DNA of 64,000 bases from Flavobacterium silvaticum (GTDB lineage Bacteria; Bacteroidota; Bacteroidia; Flavobacteriales; Flavobacteriaceae), in the NCBI RefSeq assembly GCF_012911565.1, contig NZ_JAAMPU010000098.1:1-64000 (forward strand), written 5' to 3'. Shown piece by piece: positions 45,760-54,298 of the stretch. A program made the position numbers and the translations under genes. Positions within the stretch are counted from its first letter, which is position 1. The number at the start of each line of letters is the position of its first letter. Under the pieces are notes generated by a model. The model saw nothing but the letters and a program-made list of their open reading frames with translations, was not told the DNA's origin and searched no databases.

Positions 45760-47799
45760 TTATTGGAAATCGGCATCGGTAACACCTTCGTTTACCTTAA
45801 CCTCGCTTACAATGAATTCAAGGTCAACACCTACACTCATGGTCATTTTGTGTGGGAATTTGATTCCTTTGACATCTTTGTAATCAGAGAAATTCATGGT
45901 TTGTGTCATGGTCTGGCCGCCTTCTGAAACCGTTTTGGCTTCGGCTACTTTCAAACCTGATTTGGTGTCGTAGTACAAAGTGGTCTTTCCGTCTTTAATG
46001 ACATAAGCATCGGCTCCGTTAACAGATTCGATTCCGTCTACTTTTACGCCCGCTTTGTTGGCAAGCGTCAATTCCGGGAAAGGCTGGGCGTTGTCTTTCA
46101 GTTCGGCAAGATCGTCTCCGGTAACGTCGGCACGTTGTCCTTGTTGTTCTTTATATCCGCCTTTTTCATTAAGCACTTGTTTCATCATCGTCATTCCCAT
46201 AACATTCATCGTCATGGCGAATTTTCCTGCCGAAGATTTTTTCATGTTCAATACAAGTGGCGTTCCCTGTACGGTTCCGCTTGCTGTAGTTGAAGTGGTT
46301 TTAACAGCTTTAAGAGCCTTTTCTCCGCCTATTGCCTTGATGTAGCTTTCGAATACAGATTTGGCGGTCACGTTTGCAGGAACGGCTTTCTTGGCTACAG
46401 GCTTGTCAACCGGATTCGCGAATTTGTCGAAATAGAAAATCGGAATACCCAATTTTTCAAGTCCTGGCAATACTTCCGATCCTTTTCCTACAATTACGAT
46501 ACGCATATTGTCTGCAAGGAAATATTTGTTGGCGACACGTTGGATATCGGCTGGCGTAACGGCATTGATGCTCTTGATGTAGTTGGTGTAGAAATCTGCA
46601 GGAAGACCTTCTGTTTCGATGTTCAGGGCATAACGGGCGATAGTCTGAGGTTTTGCAACCTGCATCACGAAACGCCCTACATAACCTGCTTTTACGTTGT
46701 TCAGAGCTTCTGCAGAAACCGGTTCGGTACGGATTCTCTTGATTTCTTTAAGGAATTCAACCACCGCACTATCGGTAACGGCATTACGTACTTGTGAAGA
46801 TGCTGTAAAATCGGTCACCCAACGGCTTCCTGAAATTCCGGAACGCGCACCATAAGTCCATCCGTGGGCTTCACGAAGGTTCATGTTGAGGTAGCTGTTG
46901 AAATCTCCACCCAAAACCTGGTTTGCGATAATGGTCGGGAAGAAGTCAGGATCTTTCATTTCGAGGTGTGTCGTGTTCAGCAAAGCGATTTCAGATTGAA
47001 CCGCATTCGGCATATCGACAAAGTTGATCTGGGTAAACTGTACGTTCGTCGGGTCGGTGTATGTCACTTTTGGAGCAGTCGCTTTTTTCCATGTTCCGAA
47101 AAGTTTTTGGGCCTGTTTCTCGATGTCTTTGTATTTCACATCACCGATTACAACTAAGTAAGCATTTGCAGGAACAAAGTACGTGTTGTAGTTTGATTTT
47201 ACATCGGCCAATGTTACGTTGTTGAGTGTTTGCTCAGTTACATATTCACCAGACGGACTGTTCTTTCCGTAAGCGAGTGCATTCTGGACGCGACCGGCAA
47301 CTGCAGGGACACTTTTCTCTTGTGTCTTAAGGCTTTCGATCATTTTTTCTTTTTCCTTGTCGAACTCATCCTGTGTAAAGTTTGGGTTCAAGGCTCCGTC
47401 ACTCATCAATTCCATGATGCGTGTTCCGTATTTGGAAAGTCCGCTGGCGTATGCTCCGTTTGCACTGAAGTTTATGTTGGCCCCAAGGAAGTCGATTTCT
47501 TCGTCAAAAGCGTCTTTAGCGATTTTCTGGCTACCTTTTCCAAGCATCGCGCTTAAAAGATCGGAAACTCCTTTTTTGTCGCCTTCGGCATATGGTGTAT
47601 TGTCTATGGTAAGATTATAGGATACCCGTGGCAATTTGTGGTCTTCTACCACCATGACCTTCAGTCCGTTGCTCAGGGTAAAGGTTTGCGGCTTTTTGAC
47701 ATTGACAATCGGCGACGGTCCTTGTTTTGGCTGAGGCCTGTCTTGTGCATGCATGGCTAGGGTTAAAAAACCGGTTAATGCGATTATATATTTTTTCAT
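45760..47799 (-). CDS. M16 peptidase family protein, non-catalytic subunit with extra C-terminal domain
   Basis: The 679-residue protein begins with a signal peptide (MKKYIIALTGFLTLAMHAQ). Residues ~30-470 follow the two-lobed insulinase/M16 fold (FTLSNGLKVMVVEDHKLPRVS, MNLREAHGWTYGARSG). The zinc motif HxxEH is absent: the equivalent place reads GVSDLLSAML. The R/Y pair of the partner lobe (REAHGWTYGAR) is kept. Residues ~495-679 form a beta-rich module like outer-membrane lipoprotein carrier/DUF4292-type domains. It lies 12 bp downstream of the HxxEH-bearing subunit, so the two should form a heterodimeric periplasmic peptidase. Confidence 0.88.
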   Translation of the reverse strand: MKKYIIALTGFLTLAMHAQDRPQPKQGPSPIVNVKKPQTFTLSNGLKVMVVEDHKLPRVSYNLTIDNTPYAEGDKKGVSDLLSAMLGKGSQKIAKDAFDEEIDFLGANINFSANGAYASGLSKYGTRIMELMSDGALNPNFTQDEFDKEKEKMIESLKTQEKSVPAVAGRVQNALAYGKNSPSGEYVTEQTLNNVTLADVKSNYNTYFVPANAYLVVIGDVKYKDIEKQAQKLFGTWKKATAPKVTYTDPTNVQFTQINFVDMPNAVQSEIALLNTTHLEMKDPDFFPTIIANQVLGGDFNSYLNMNLREAHGWTYGARSGISGSRWVTDFTASSQVRNAVTDSAVVEFLKEIKRIRTEPVSAEALNNVKAGYVGRFVMQVAKPQTIARYALNIETEGLPADFYTNYIKSINAVTPADIQRVANKYFLADNMRIVIVGKGSEVLPGLEKLGIPIFYFDKFANPVDKPVAKKAVPANVTAKSVFESYIKAIGGEKALKAVKTTSTTASGTVQGTPLVLNMKKSSAGKFAMTMNVMGMTMMKQVLNEKGGYKEQQGQRADVTGDDLAELKDNAQPFPELTLANKAGVKVDGIESVNGADAYVIKDGKTTLYYDTKSGLKVAEAKTVSEGGQTMTQTMNFSDYKDVKGIKFPHKMTMSVGVDLEFIVSEVKVNEGVTDADFQ

Positions 47800-47811
47800 T
47801 GTTGTTGCTTC

Positions 47812-49140
47812 TTAGTTTTGACCTTTGTCTTTAGATGGGATGTAATCGAGTACCAAACGTTGGTTCGGGTTCAGGTACTTACGGGCAACGTCGCGGATTT
47901 CTTCGCGGGTGATGCTGCGGTAAATATCGATTTCTGTGTTGATGAGGTTTACATCTCCGTAAAGCAGATAGAACGAAGCCAGGTTTTCGGCAACTCCTTC
48001 GATAGATGAATTGGCATTCACATATTGGTTTTCGAATTTGTTCTTCAGCTTGGTAAGGTCTTTCTCAGATATAAGGTCCGTTTGGATTTTTACGATTTCT
48101 TCATCGGCTTCCTTAAGAATCTGTGCGCTTGTGTTGCTGCCTTGTGGCATTCCGTACAAAATGTACATTCCGTAATCTTCCTGGTTGAATCCAACGGCTC
48201 CCATTTGAAGTGCCATTTTTTTGTCGTCCACAATTTTCTTGTAAAGTTTTGAACTGTTACCATCGCTTAAATAAGTCGAAATCATATCCAAAACACGTGC
48301 ATCGCGGGTTTTCATTGATGGCGTACGATAAGCGGCGATTACCATTGGAATCTGGATGTTCGGATCCTGATATTCTGCAGTGCGTGGTGTGGTGATAGGG
48401 TCTTCGGTGAATGTCTGGCGCTTGATGTCGGCACCTCTTGGAATAGTTCCGAAGTACTTTTGGATCCATTCTTTTGTTTTCTTAATGTCACCCAAATCCC
48501 CAGCTACTACAAGGACAGCATTGTTAGGAACGTAGAATTTCTTGTTGAAAGCCTGGAATTCCTCAAGTTTCGACGCATCAAGGTGTTCCATGGAGCCGAT
48601 TGTCGCCCAACGGTACGGGTGATTGGTGAACATGTTTTTCTTGACTTCGGCAATCAGGTTTCCATAAGGTTGGTTGTCTACACGCAGCCGTTTTTCTTCT
48701 TTGACGACTTCGTTTTGCGTGTCAACTCCAATTTGGTTGATTACCGGATGCATCAAACGCTCCGATTCCATCCAAAGACCAAGCTCGAGGCTGTTTGACG
48801 GGAAAACTTCAAAATAATAGGTACGGTCGTCGCTGGTGTTGGCATTGTTGACGCCTCCGTTTGATGTTACGATCTTGAACCATTCGCCACGTTTGATGTT
48901 TTCGGTGCCTTCAAACAAAAGGTGTTCGAAAAAGTGAGCGAAACCCGTGCGGTTTGGTTGTTCGTCTTTTGAACCTACGTGGTACATGACAGACGTGATC
49001 ACGGTTGGAGCCGTGTTGTCGTTGTGCAGGATAACGTGCATTCCGTTGTCGAGGTTGTACTCTTCGAAAGCAACTTTTTGCGCGGTAGCACCGCCGGACA
49101 GCAAAAGTGCAGAGCCCAAAGCCATTATTGCATTTTTCAT
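47812..49140 (-). CDS. M16 family zinc metallopeptidase, catalytic subunit
   Basis: This 442-residue protein has a signal peptide ending GGATAQ near residue 21 and the inverted zinc motif His69-Phe-Phe-Glu72-His73 in GFAHFFEHLLFEGTEN. The downstream conserved Glu is probably in NEVVKEEKRLR. It should be the active subunit of a periplasmic M16 pair with the next gene, degrading peptides. The two genes are 12 bp apart on the same strand. The 517 bp upstream are rich in repeats (palindrome C and a dispersed element). Confidence 0.9.
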   Translation of the reverse strand: MKNAIMALGSALLLSGGATAQKVAFEEYNLDNGMHVILHNDNTAPTVITSVMYHVGSKDEQPNRTGFAHFFEHLLFEGTENIKRGEWFKIVTSNGGVNNANTSDDRTYYFEVFPSNSLELGLWMESERLMHPVINQIGVDTQNEVVKEEKRLRVDNQPYGNLIAEVKKNMFTNHPYRWATIGSMEHLDASKLEEFQAFNKKFYVPNNAVLVVAGDLGDIKKTKEWIQKYFGTIPRGADIKRQTFTEDPITTPRTAEYQDPNIQIPMVIAAYRTPSMKTRDARVLDMISTYLSDGNSSKLYKKIVDDKKMALQMGAVGFNQEDYGMYILYGMPQGSNTSAQILKEADEEIVKIQTDLISEKDLTKLKNKFENQYVNANSSIEGVAENLASFYLLYGDVNLINTEIDIYRSITREEIRDVARKYLNPNQRLVLDYIPSKDKGQN

Positions 49141-49297
49141 ATTAAAAATTGAGTGTTGATTTTCGTGTGTTTGTTCAGCAGAACGGCAGTTAGTTGCGGC
49201 CGTTTTGAAAATGTTACGCCAAAAGTACCTTTTTTTGGTGAATGCTTCAAGTTTAGGGAGTTATTTCGGCGATTTGCGGCGCATGTAATTTGAAGAC

Positions 49298-49338
49298 TTC
49301 GAAACATAACAAGTTTCCAAAACTTGTTATGTTTCGAA
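49298..49338. repeat. Dispersed palindrome, copy C (REP-like)
   Basis: Perfect 19-bp arms (49298-49316 and 49320-49338) with a CCA loop. The inner arm ACATAACAAGTTT matches copies A and B. The outer arm TTCGAA is different but perfectly complementary. Confidence 0.88.
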
Positions 49339-49433
49339 AGTAACGATTTGGCCGCACATTTTGCTGTAGTTTTTATGTATCAATTGTTAAACTTTCTGAC
49401 CTGATACGTAATGTCAAATCCTACCTTTGTGCC

Positions 49434-49564
49434 GCGTGAGGGATGGCAGCGGCATCCTTTTTCCTGCATCCTTTTGCAGGGAAAAGATAAAGCGGAGAGC
49501 CCGACCGCATTCCTCAAAAAATGGTTATATTTTAATTGAAGGTGATGGAATGCGGGCACGTCCC
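49434..49564 (-). repeat. Dispersed 'GGGCGT...ATCCCTCACGC' element, copy 1
   Basis: Read on the minus strand this 131-bp segment matches 59540-59667 in order: GGGaCGTGCC, AACCATTTTTT, GTCGGGCT, ATCTTTT, AAAAGGAT and CATCCCTCACGC. Between ATCTTTT and AAAAGGAT sits a hairpin whose stem sequence (CCTGC/GCAGG) differs from the other copy. It lies upstream of rplU. Confidence 0.8.
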
Positions 49565-49595
49565 GAAAATCCTCAAAACTTTTTTGGTTAACCGG

Positions 49596-49625
49596 TTGCG
49601 TCATTGAGATATAATTGTATATTTG
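49596..49625 (+). promoter_or_regulatory. Promoter of rplU-rpmA
   Basis: TTG (49596-49598), 19-bp spacer, TATATTTG (49618-49625). It is an excellent match to the Flavobacterium promoter pattern. The predicted leader is ~27 nt. Confidence 0.75.
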
Positions 49626-49657
49626 CAGCCATTTTTAATAATAATCAAACATTTGTT

Positions 49658-50029
49658 ATGTACGCAATCGTAGAGATAGCAGGGCAACAATTTAAAGTAA
49701 GCAAAGACCTTAAGGTTTATGTTCACCGTTTGGCAGACAAAGAAGGAGACGCGGTTTCATTCGCGAAAGTGCTTCTTCTGGATGACAACGGGACTGTGAC
49801 TTTGGGCGCCCCGGCTGTAGAAGGTGCTTCGGTAGAAGCGAAAGTTTTGCAACACCTTCAAGGAGACAAAGTAATCGTTTTCAAGAAAAAACGCAGAAAA
49901 GGTTACAAAAAGAAAAACGGACACCGTCAGGCTTTGACGCAGATCCAGATTTCAGGAATCACTTTCGGTGGTGCTGCGCCTAAGAAAAAGGCTGCCGCTA
50001 AGAAAGAAGAAGCTACAACAGAAGAATAA
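49658..50029 (+). CDS. rplU: 50S ribosomal protein L21
   Basis: The start at 49658 (MYAIVEIAGQQFKVSKDLKVYV) is the universal L21 start. Earlier codons in frame lie in the promoter. The 123-residue protein has the L21 body plus a Lys/Ala/Glu-rich C-terminal extension (KKKAAAKKEEATTEE) longer than in E. coli. L21 binds 23S rRNA. L27 follows after 22 bp in the conserved rplU-rpmA order. Confidence 0.96.
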   Translation: MYAIVEIAGQQFKVSKDLKVYVHRLADKEGDAVSFAKVLLLDDNGTVTLGAPAVEGASVEAKVLQHLQGDKVIVFKKKRRKGYKKKNGHRQALTQIQISGITFGGAAPKKKAAAKKEEATTEE

Positions 50030-50051
50030 TTAATTTTAAAAGATATACGTC

Positions 50052-50312
50052 ATGGCTCACAAAAAAGGTGTCGGTAGTTCCAAGAACGGACGCGAATCAG
50101 AATCGAAACGCTTAGGTGTCAAGATTTACGGTGGTCAGGCTGCCATTGCTGGAAACATCATTGTTCGTCAGCGTGGTTCAAAGCACAACCCTGGAGAAAA
50201 TGTTTACATGGGGAAAGATCACACGCTTCACGCTAAAGTGGACGGAGTTGTGAAATTCCAGAAAAAAGGAGATAACAAAAGTTTTGTTTCTGTCCTTCCT
50301 TTCGAAGCATAA
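50052..50312 (+). CDS. rpmA: 50S ribosomal protein L27
   Basis: This 86-residue protein starts [20 protein letters not shown]. It has no N-terminal cleavable extension of the Firmicutes type, so the flexible N-terminus reaching the peptidyl-transferase centre is made directly. The rest ([22 protein letters not shown]) is canonical. It is co-transcribed with rplU, followed by a strong terminator. Confidence 0.97.
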   Translation: MAHKKGVGSSKNGRESESKRLGVKIYGGQAAIAGNIIVRQRGSKHNPGENVYMGKDHTLHAKVDGVVKFQKKGDNKSFVSVLPFEA

Positions 50313-50335
50313 TCAACTGCTTCCTGATAAAATAG

Positions 50336-50365
50336 AAAAGCCACTCGATTCGGGTGGCTTTTTTT
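50336..50365 (+). terminator. Terminator of rplU-rpmA
   Basis: AAAAGCCAC (50336-50344) pairs with GTGGCTTTT (50354-50362), followed by T residues. Confidence 0.85.
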
Positions 50366-50388
50366 ATGGAATACTTTACTTTAAAAAG

Positions 50389-50414
50389 AAAAGCCGCTAT
50401 TTACAGCGGCTTTT
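50389..50414. terminator. Second hairpin, probable bidirectional terminator
   Basis: Perfect 10-bp arms AAAAGCCGCT and AGCGGCTTTT with a 6-nt loop, 100 bp beyond the 3' end of the convergent lipoprotein gene and 24 bp after the first terminator. Confidence 0.65.
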
Positions 50415-50514
50415 ACATATTATACTCAGGTTAGTCCTGTCTTCCAATCTTATTCCGCTGCGCTCTATACAATTCGGCTAACGCCTCGGGTTCCGGACTT
50501 TTGAACTTCCGATC

Positions 50515-50940
50515 TTATTTTGCCTTCGCTTTCTCAAGCGTGTTGTTATAACCTTCTTTCACATCTTCTTTGGCGTTTTTCAAAGCTTCTTTCGTATCGG
50601 CAGCGGCTTCATTGACACCGGCTTTTGTTTTTTCCCAGGCGGCTTTGGCTTCGTCGGCTGTTTTTTGGGCGGCTTCCTGAGCTTTTTTATCGCCTTTGGC
50701 AATCGCTTCTTTTACTTTGGCTTCGGCAGCATCATAATCTGCTTTTGCCTTTTCTTTGGCTTCGTGCCAGGCGGTGGTGTCAGGTGCAGAAGTTGTCGTT
50801 TCTGTGGTTTCTGTAGTTACGGTTGTAGTGTCGCCAACAGTCGTTGTGTCTGTCATAGTTTCTGTTTCAGTCGTTTTTTTGTTGCAGGAAGACAGTACAA
50901 CGAGTGCCAATGCTGCGAGGGAAAGAGTGATTTTTTTCAT
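50515..50940 (-). CDS. Lys/Ala/Glu-rich lipoprotein, function unknown
   Basis: This 141-residue protein has a lipoprotein signal (LVVLSSC near residues 13-19) and a low-complexity Thr/Glu/Asp spacer (~20-55). The remaining ~85 residues form predicted continuous amphipathic helix of the KAKADYDAAEAKVKEA and ALKNAKEDVKEGYNN kind, reminiscent of CsbD/late-embryogenesis-type stress proteins. Such proteins are often induced by osmotic or cell-envelope stress, but that is only by analogy. It is preceded on the same strand by another secreted protein, 40 bp away. Confidence 0.75.
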   Translation of the reverse strand: MKKITLSLAALALVVLSSCNKKTTETETMTDTTTVGDTTTVTTETTETTTSAPDTTAWHEAKEKAKADYDAAEAKVKEAIAKGDKKAQEAAQKTADEAKAAWEKTKAGVNEAAADTKEALKNAKEDVKEGYNNTLEKAKAK

Positions 50941-50980
50941 GATTTCTTATTGTTAAGTAGATTAAAGGTAATTAAAAAAA

Positions 50981-52387
50981 TTACAGCATATCGACTTCGA
51001 TAAATACAGTTTTTGATTTGTAATCCTGATAAATCACCCGAATTTCATTTGATGTAAAGCCTGAGGAAGCCTCTTCGATTTTAGTAGTCTTGTATTTTTC
51101 CATATATTTTCCCTGATCGAGATTGCGGAATTGAAGTTCATCTTCTCCCGTAGCCAATTTGAAATCTGGCGAAATCGTGAATTCGATAGCCTTAACTTCT
51201 TTTGATTTTTCGGGCAATAAGAAAAAATCGGAATCTTGTTGGGCCGGCCCGCGGGTCATCATTTGTTGTTGGCGTTGCATTTGAAGCAGTTGTAGTTGCT
51301 GCTGTTGTTGCATCATCATCATTTGCTGCATGTGCCAATGTATATACCACCAATTGTAATTGTAACTGTAATTGCGCGAGTCGACGCTATCGGCACGCAA
51401 CGCCAGGTTTCCGGATTTGGTTTTGTTCACCGTAAGCGTTGGCTTCATGGCAGATTTTAGGGCGTTCTTAATATACTCCGTAAGCAATTCCGAATTGACC
51501 GATGCATTTAAATCTGAAGCGAACGATAAATTTCCTTCTGATTTTCCGCTCGCCAGATCAAACGACTTGAGTTTCACATCTTGCTTTTCCACACCAAGAA
51601 AAAGCATCTTTTTTCCAAAGACATAATTGCTGATTTCCTTGGTTTCCTTTGAAAATTCGGGATTGATTTTAGTTTGGGTAAAACCCGATGTCGATGCCAG
51701 GTCAAAATCATACAGCCCAAAATCATCCTCATCTTTTTCAAACGTGTAAATCAAATGATTGTCCTGCAGGTAACCTTTGCGTTTTGAAATCGATCCGTTC
51801 TTGACAAACTCATTCTGGTTGACGGTTTGAGGCACTTCAGCTACCAATTCCTTGAAAGCCTTCTGTTGTTCTTTAGGTATTTCGATGGAACCCGAGATCT
51901 GGTTTGAACCGGAAAAAATCGTACGGGTTTCGACCTTTTTGCTTTTATCCAGAAAATGGACCAGGACTGTTTTGTCATCAAGCCGGAAAATATTGTCCGG
52001 TCGGTAAGCTTCAGGTGTCAGCGTAATTGTGTTCTGGCCTGAAACCATATCAAAATCTATAATCTGGAGCTGATTGCTTTTTTCACTGTAACTCACCAAA
52101 GTTGTCACATTACCGTTGTTATGATAGGAGAGAATTGCAAAAAGTTCCTTTGAAACGCCTGGGTTCATTTTATGTACAGATTTGTCCGCATCGACAAGAA
52201 AAGGAATCAGCAGGAATTCTTTTGTATCGGTGTTTTTTATAGAAATCAGATGCAGGGTTTTTCCATTCCCGAGTTCGGCCGTAAACGTTCCCTGGAGTTT
52301 TTCGTGCTTCCCGAGTTTGTATTCAAAAATTGGATTGGCGAAAATGCTGTTGCAGATAAGTGTCAGAAGTAACAGGATTTTTTTCAT
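50981..52387 (-). CDS. Secreted protein with Met/Gln-rich tract, function unknown
   Basis: This 468-residue protein has a signal peptide (MKKILLLLTLICNSIFA). The body shows beta-propeller-like repeating segments (LQIIDFDMVSGQNTITLT, FGLYDFDLASTSGFTQT, LKSFDLASGKSEG). Around residues 350-375 there is a His/Met/Gln-rich low-complexity tract preceded by a Tyr/Trp-rich YNYNWWYIHWH. The Met/His content could bind copper, which is speculation. I recognise no family. It lies 40 bp upstream of the small lipoprotein gene on the same strand. Confidence 0.7.
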   Translation of the reverse strand: MKKILLLLTLICNSIFANPIFEYKLGKHEKLQGTFTAELGNGKTLHLISIKNTDTKEFLLIPFLVDADKSVHKMNPGVSKELFAILSYHNNGNVTTLVSYSEKSNQLQIIDFDMVSGQNTITLTPEAYRPDNIFRLDDKTVLVHFLDKSKKVETRTIFSGSNQISGSIEIPKEQQKAFKELVAEVPQTVNQNEFVKNGSISKRKGYLQDNHLIYTFEKDEDDFGLYDFDLASTSGFTQTKINPEFSKETKEISNYVFGKKMLFLGVEKQDVKLKSFDLASGKSEGNLSFASDLNASVNSELLTEYIKNALKSAMKPTLTVNKTKSGNLALRADSVDSRNYSYNYNWWYIHWHMQQMMMMQQQQQLQLLQMQRQQQMMTRGPAQQDSDFFLLPEKSKEVKAIEFTISPDFKLATGEDELQFRNLDQGKYMEKYKTTKIEEASSGFTSNEIRVIYQDYKSKTVFIEVDML

Positions 52388-52704
52388 AATCGGTCGGTTT
52401 TCAGGATAGTAGGAGTAATTTGAGAGCCAGTGATGCCAGTGAAAAGAAAAGAATCAAGAAAAAGATGCTGATCCCGCTGGTTAATTTGAAAGTTTAACAA
52501 AATATACATTTTTTCTACAGCTGCAAAAATTTTAGATTGTGTAGGGTCATGCACCGGCCCCTTCCCTGTGACAAGATAATGATTCTGTCGATAAGCCAGT
52601 TACATGAAAAATGTACTTAACATTTTTTGCCGCTGAATTTCAAAAATTTCCCGAAGCCAAAATGAAAAGGCTATAAGTCTGTAAATCCAAATCTGCATAA
52701 AATT
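52388..52704. other. 317-bp intergenic region, no gene supported
   Basis: A hydrophobic open stretch exists on the minus strand (52401-52493) but has no start codon. No RNA gene or clear promoter box is recognised. Confidence 0.4.
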
Positions 52705-52731
52705 AAAAACCCTCTCGTTTCCGAAAGGGTC
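52705..52731 (-). terminator. Terminator of ahcY
   Basis: On the minus strand ACCCTTTCG pairs with CGAGAGGGT (one mismatch) around a GAAA loop, followed by T residues. Confidence 0.65.
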
Positions 52732-52754
52732 TTATCTGTAATCCAAAAAGATTA

Positions 52755-54071
52755 TTAATATCTGTAATACTCCGGCTTAAACGGCCCCTGAACTTCAACG
52801 CCAATGTAGGCAGCCTGATCTTCTCTTAAAACTTCAAGCTCGACGCCTAGTTTCGCAAGGTGCAAAGCAGCTACTTTCTCGTCCAGGTGTTTCGGCAACA
52901 TATAGACTTCGTTATTGTATTTGTCGCTGTGTTTCCACAATTCGATCTGAGCCAATGTCTGGTTCGTAAATGAATTCGACATTACGAAACTCGGGTGGCC
53001 TGTGGCACAACCAAGATTCACCAAACGACCTTCAGCCAGAATGATGATGTCTTTACCTGCTATTGTGTATTTGTCCACCTGAGGCTTGATTTCTACTTTA
53101 GACAATCCGTGGTTTTTGTTGAGCCACGCCATATCGATTTCATTATCGAAGTGACCGATATTACAAACTACGGTTTTGTCTTTCATCTTTTCGAAATGGC
53201 TTCCCACAACGATATCTTTATTTCCGGTAGTTGTGATGATGATATCGGCGTTCCCGACAACCGTATCCAGTTTCTTCACTTCGTATCCGTCCATTGCAGC
53301 TTGCAACGCACAGATTGGATCGATTTCAGTAACCGTTACAATTGAGCCTGCGCCACGGAAAGAAGCCGCAGTTCCTTTTCCGACATCACCGTATCCGCAA
53401 ACCACGACACGTTTTCCGGCAAGCATCAAGTCTGTCGCACGGCGAATAGCATCAACAGCCGATTCCTTACAGCCGTATTTATTGTCGAATTTCGATTTCG
53501 TAACCGAATCGTTCACGTTGATCGCAGGCATTGGAAGCGTTCCGTTTTTCACACGCTCGTAAAGCCTGTGGACACCGGTAGTCGTTTCTTCAGACAAACC
53601 TTTGATATCGGACACCAATTCCGGATAACGGTCCAGGACCATATTGGTCAAATCTCCGCCATCGTCCAGAATCATGTTCAACGGCTTGCGATCTTCACCA
53701 AAGAAAAGCGTTTGCTCAATGCACCAGTCGAATTCCTCTTCATTCAGGCCTTTCCATGCATAAACCTGGATTCCCGCATCGGCAATTGCAGCTGCAGCGT
53801 GATCCTGGGTCGAGAAAATATTACAGGAAGACCAGGTTACTTCGGCTCCAAGCGCTTGCAATGTCTCTATCAGGACAGCAGTCTGGATGGTCATGTGCAG
53901 ACATCCGGCAATACGTGCACCTTTCAACGGTTGTTCTGCGCCGAATTCCTTGCGAAGCGACATCAATCCCGGCATTTCAGCCTCGGCCAGTTCAATTTCT
54001 TTACGTCCCCAGGCAGCCAGGGAAATATCCTTCACTTTGTACGCCACATAAGGCATGGTCGATGTACTCAT
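52755..54071 (-). CDS. ahcY: Adenosylhomocysteinase
   Basis: The ATG at 54071 ([15 protein letters not shown]) is chosen; the frame extends 21 codons further without family similarity. The 438-residue enzyme has the family motifs [16 protein letters not shown], the NAD-binding loop [18 protein letters not shown] and the C-terminal [13 protein letters not shown] with the terminal FKPEYYRY. It hydrolyses S-adenosylhomocysteine to adenosine and homocysteine, relieving inhibition of methyltransferases. Single gene with its own terminator. Confidence 0.97.
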   Translation of the reverse strand: MSTSTMPYVAYKVKDISLAAWGRKEIELAEAEMPGLMSLRKEFGAEQPLKGARIAGCLHMTIQTAVLIETLQALGAEVTWSSCNIFSTQDHAAAAIADAGIQVYAWKGLNEEEFDWCIEQTLFFGEDRKPLNMILDDGGDLTNMVLDRYPELVSDIKGLSEETTTGVHRLYERVKNGTLPMPAINVNDSVTKSKFDNKYGCKESAVDAIRRATDLMLAGKRVVVCGYGDVGKGTAASFRGAGSIVTVTEIDPICALQAAMDGYEVKKLDTVVGNADIIITTTGNKDIVVGSHFEKMKDKTVVCNIGHFDNEIDMAWLNKNHGLSKVEIKPQVDKYTIAGKDIIILAEGRLVNLGCATGHPSFVMSNSFTNQTLAQIELWKHSDKYNNEVYMLPKHLDEKVAALHLAKLGVELEVLREDQAAYIGVEVQGPFKPEYYRY

Positions 54072-54131
54072 TATAGTATCTTTAATTTTAAATTCAGACA
54101 ATGATAATTGCCGCCATATGGCAAAGCGCCG

Positions 54132-54139
54132 CAAAAGTA
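54132..54139 (-). promoter_or_regulatory. -7 box of ahcY (TACTTTTG)
   Basis: Exact TAnnTTTG match on the minus strand, 60 bp upstream of the ahcY ATG. No TTG at the expected distance. Confidence 0.45.
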
Positions 54140-54298
54140 AGCATTAAGTCTGTATTTAAAAACCCATTTTTGCAATAAGTGATGCTTCGGAAAGCGTTAA
54201 ATATTTGTAATTTAAATGATTGGAGCTGTTCCCGCTAACCACTCACATCAGGCCTAATCCAGCATTGTTGAACCTTTTAGGTTCCTAAAAGAATCGTT

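Noticed and set aside
52401-52493. Hydrophobic 30-codon open stretch on the minus strand
   Set aside because: It reads like a membrane helix but an in-frame stop precedes it and no ATG, GTG or TTG start is available before the helix.
54274-54291. Short palindrome CTTTTAGG-TT-CCTAAAAG upstream of the DUF1796 gene
   Set aside because: It shares only the outer CTTTTAG arm with the hairpin of the element at 59540. The flanking blocks are missing, so it is not a copy.
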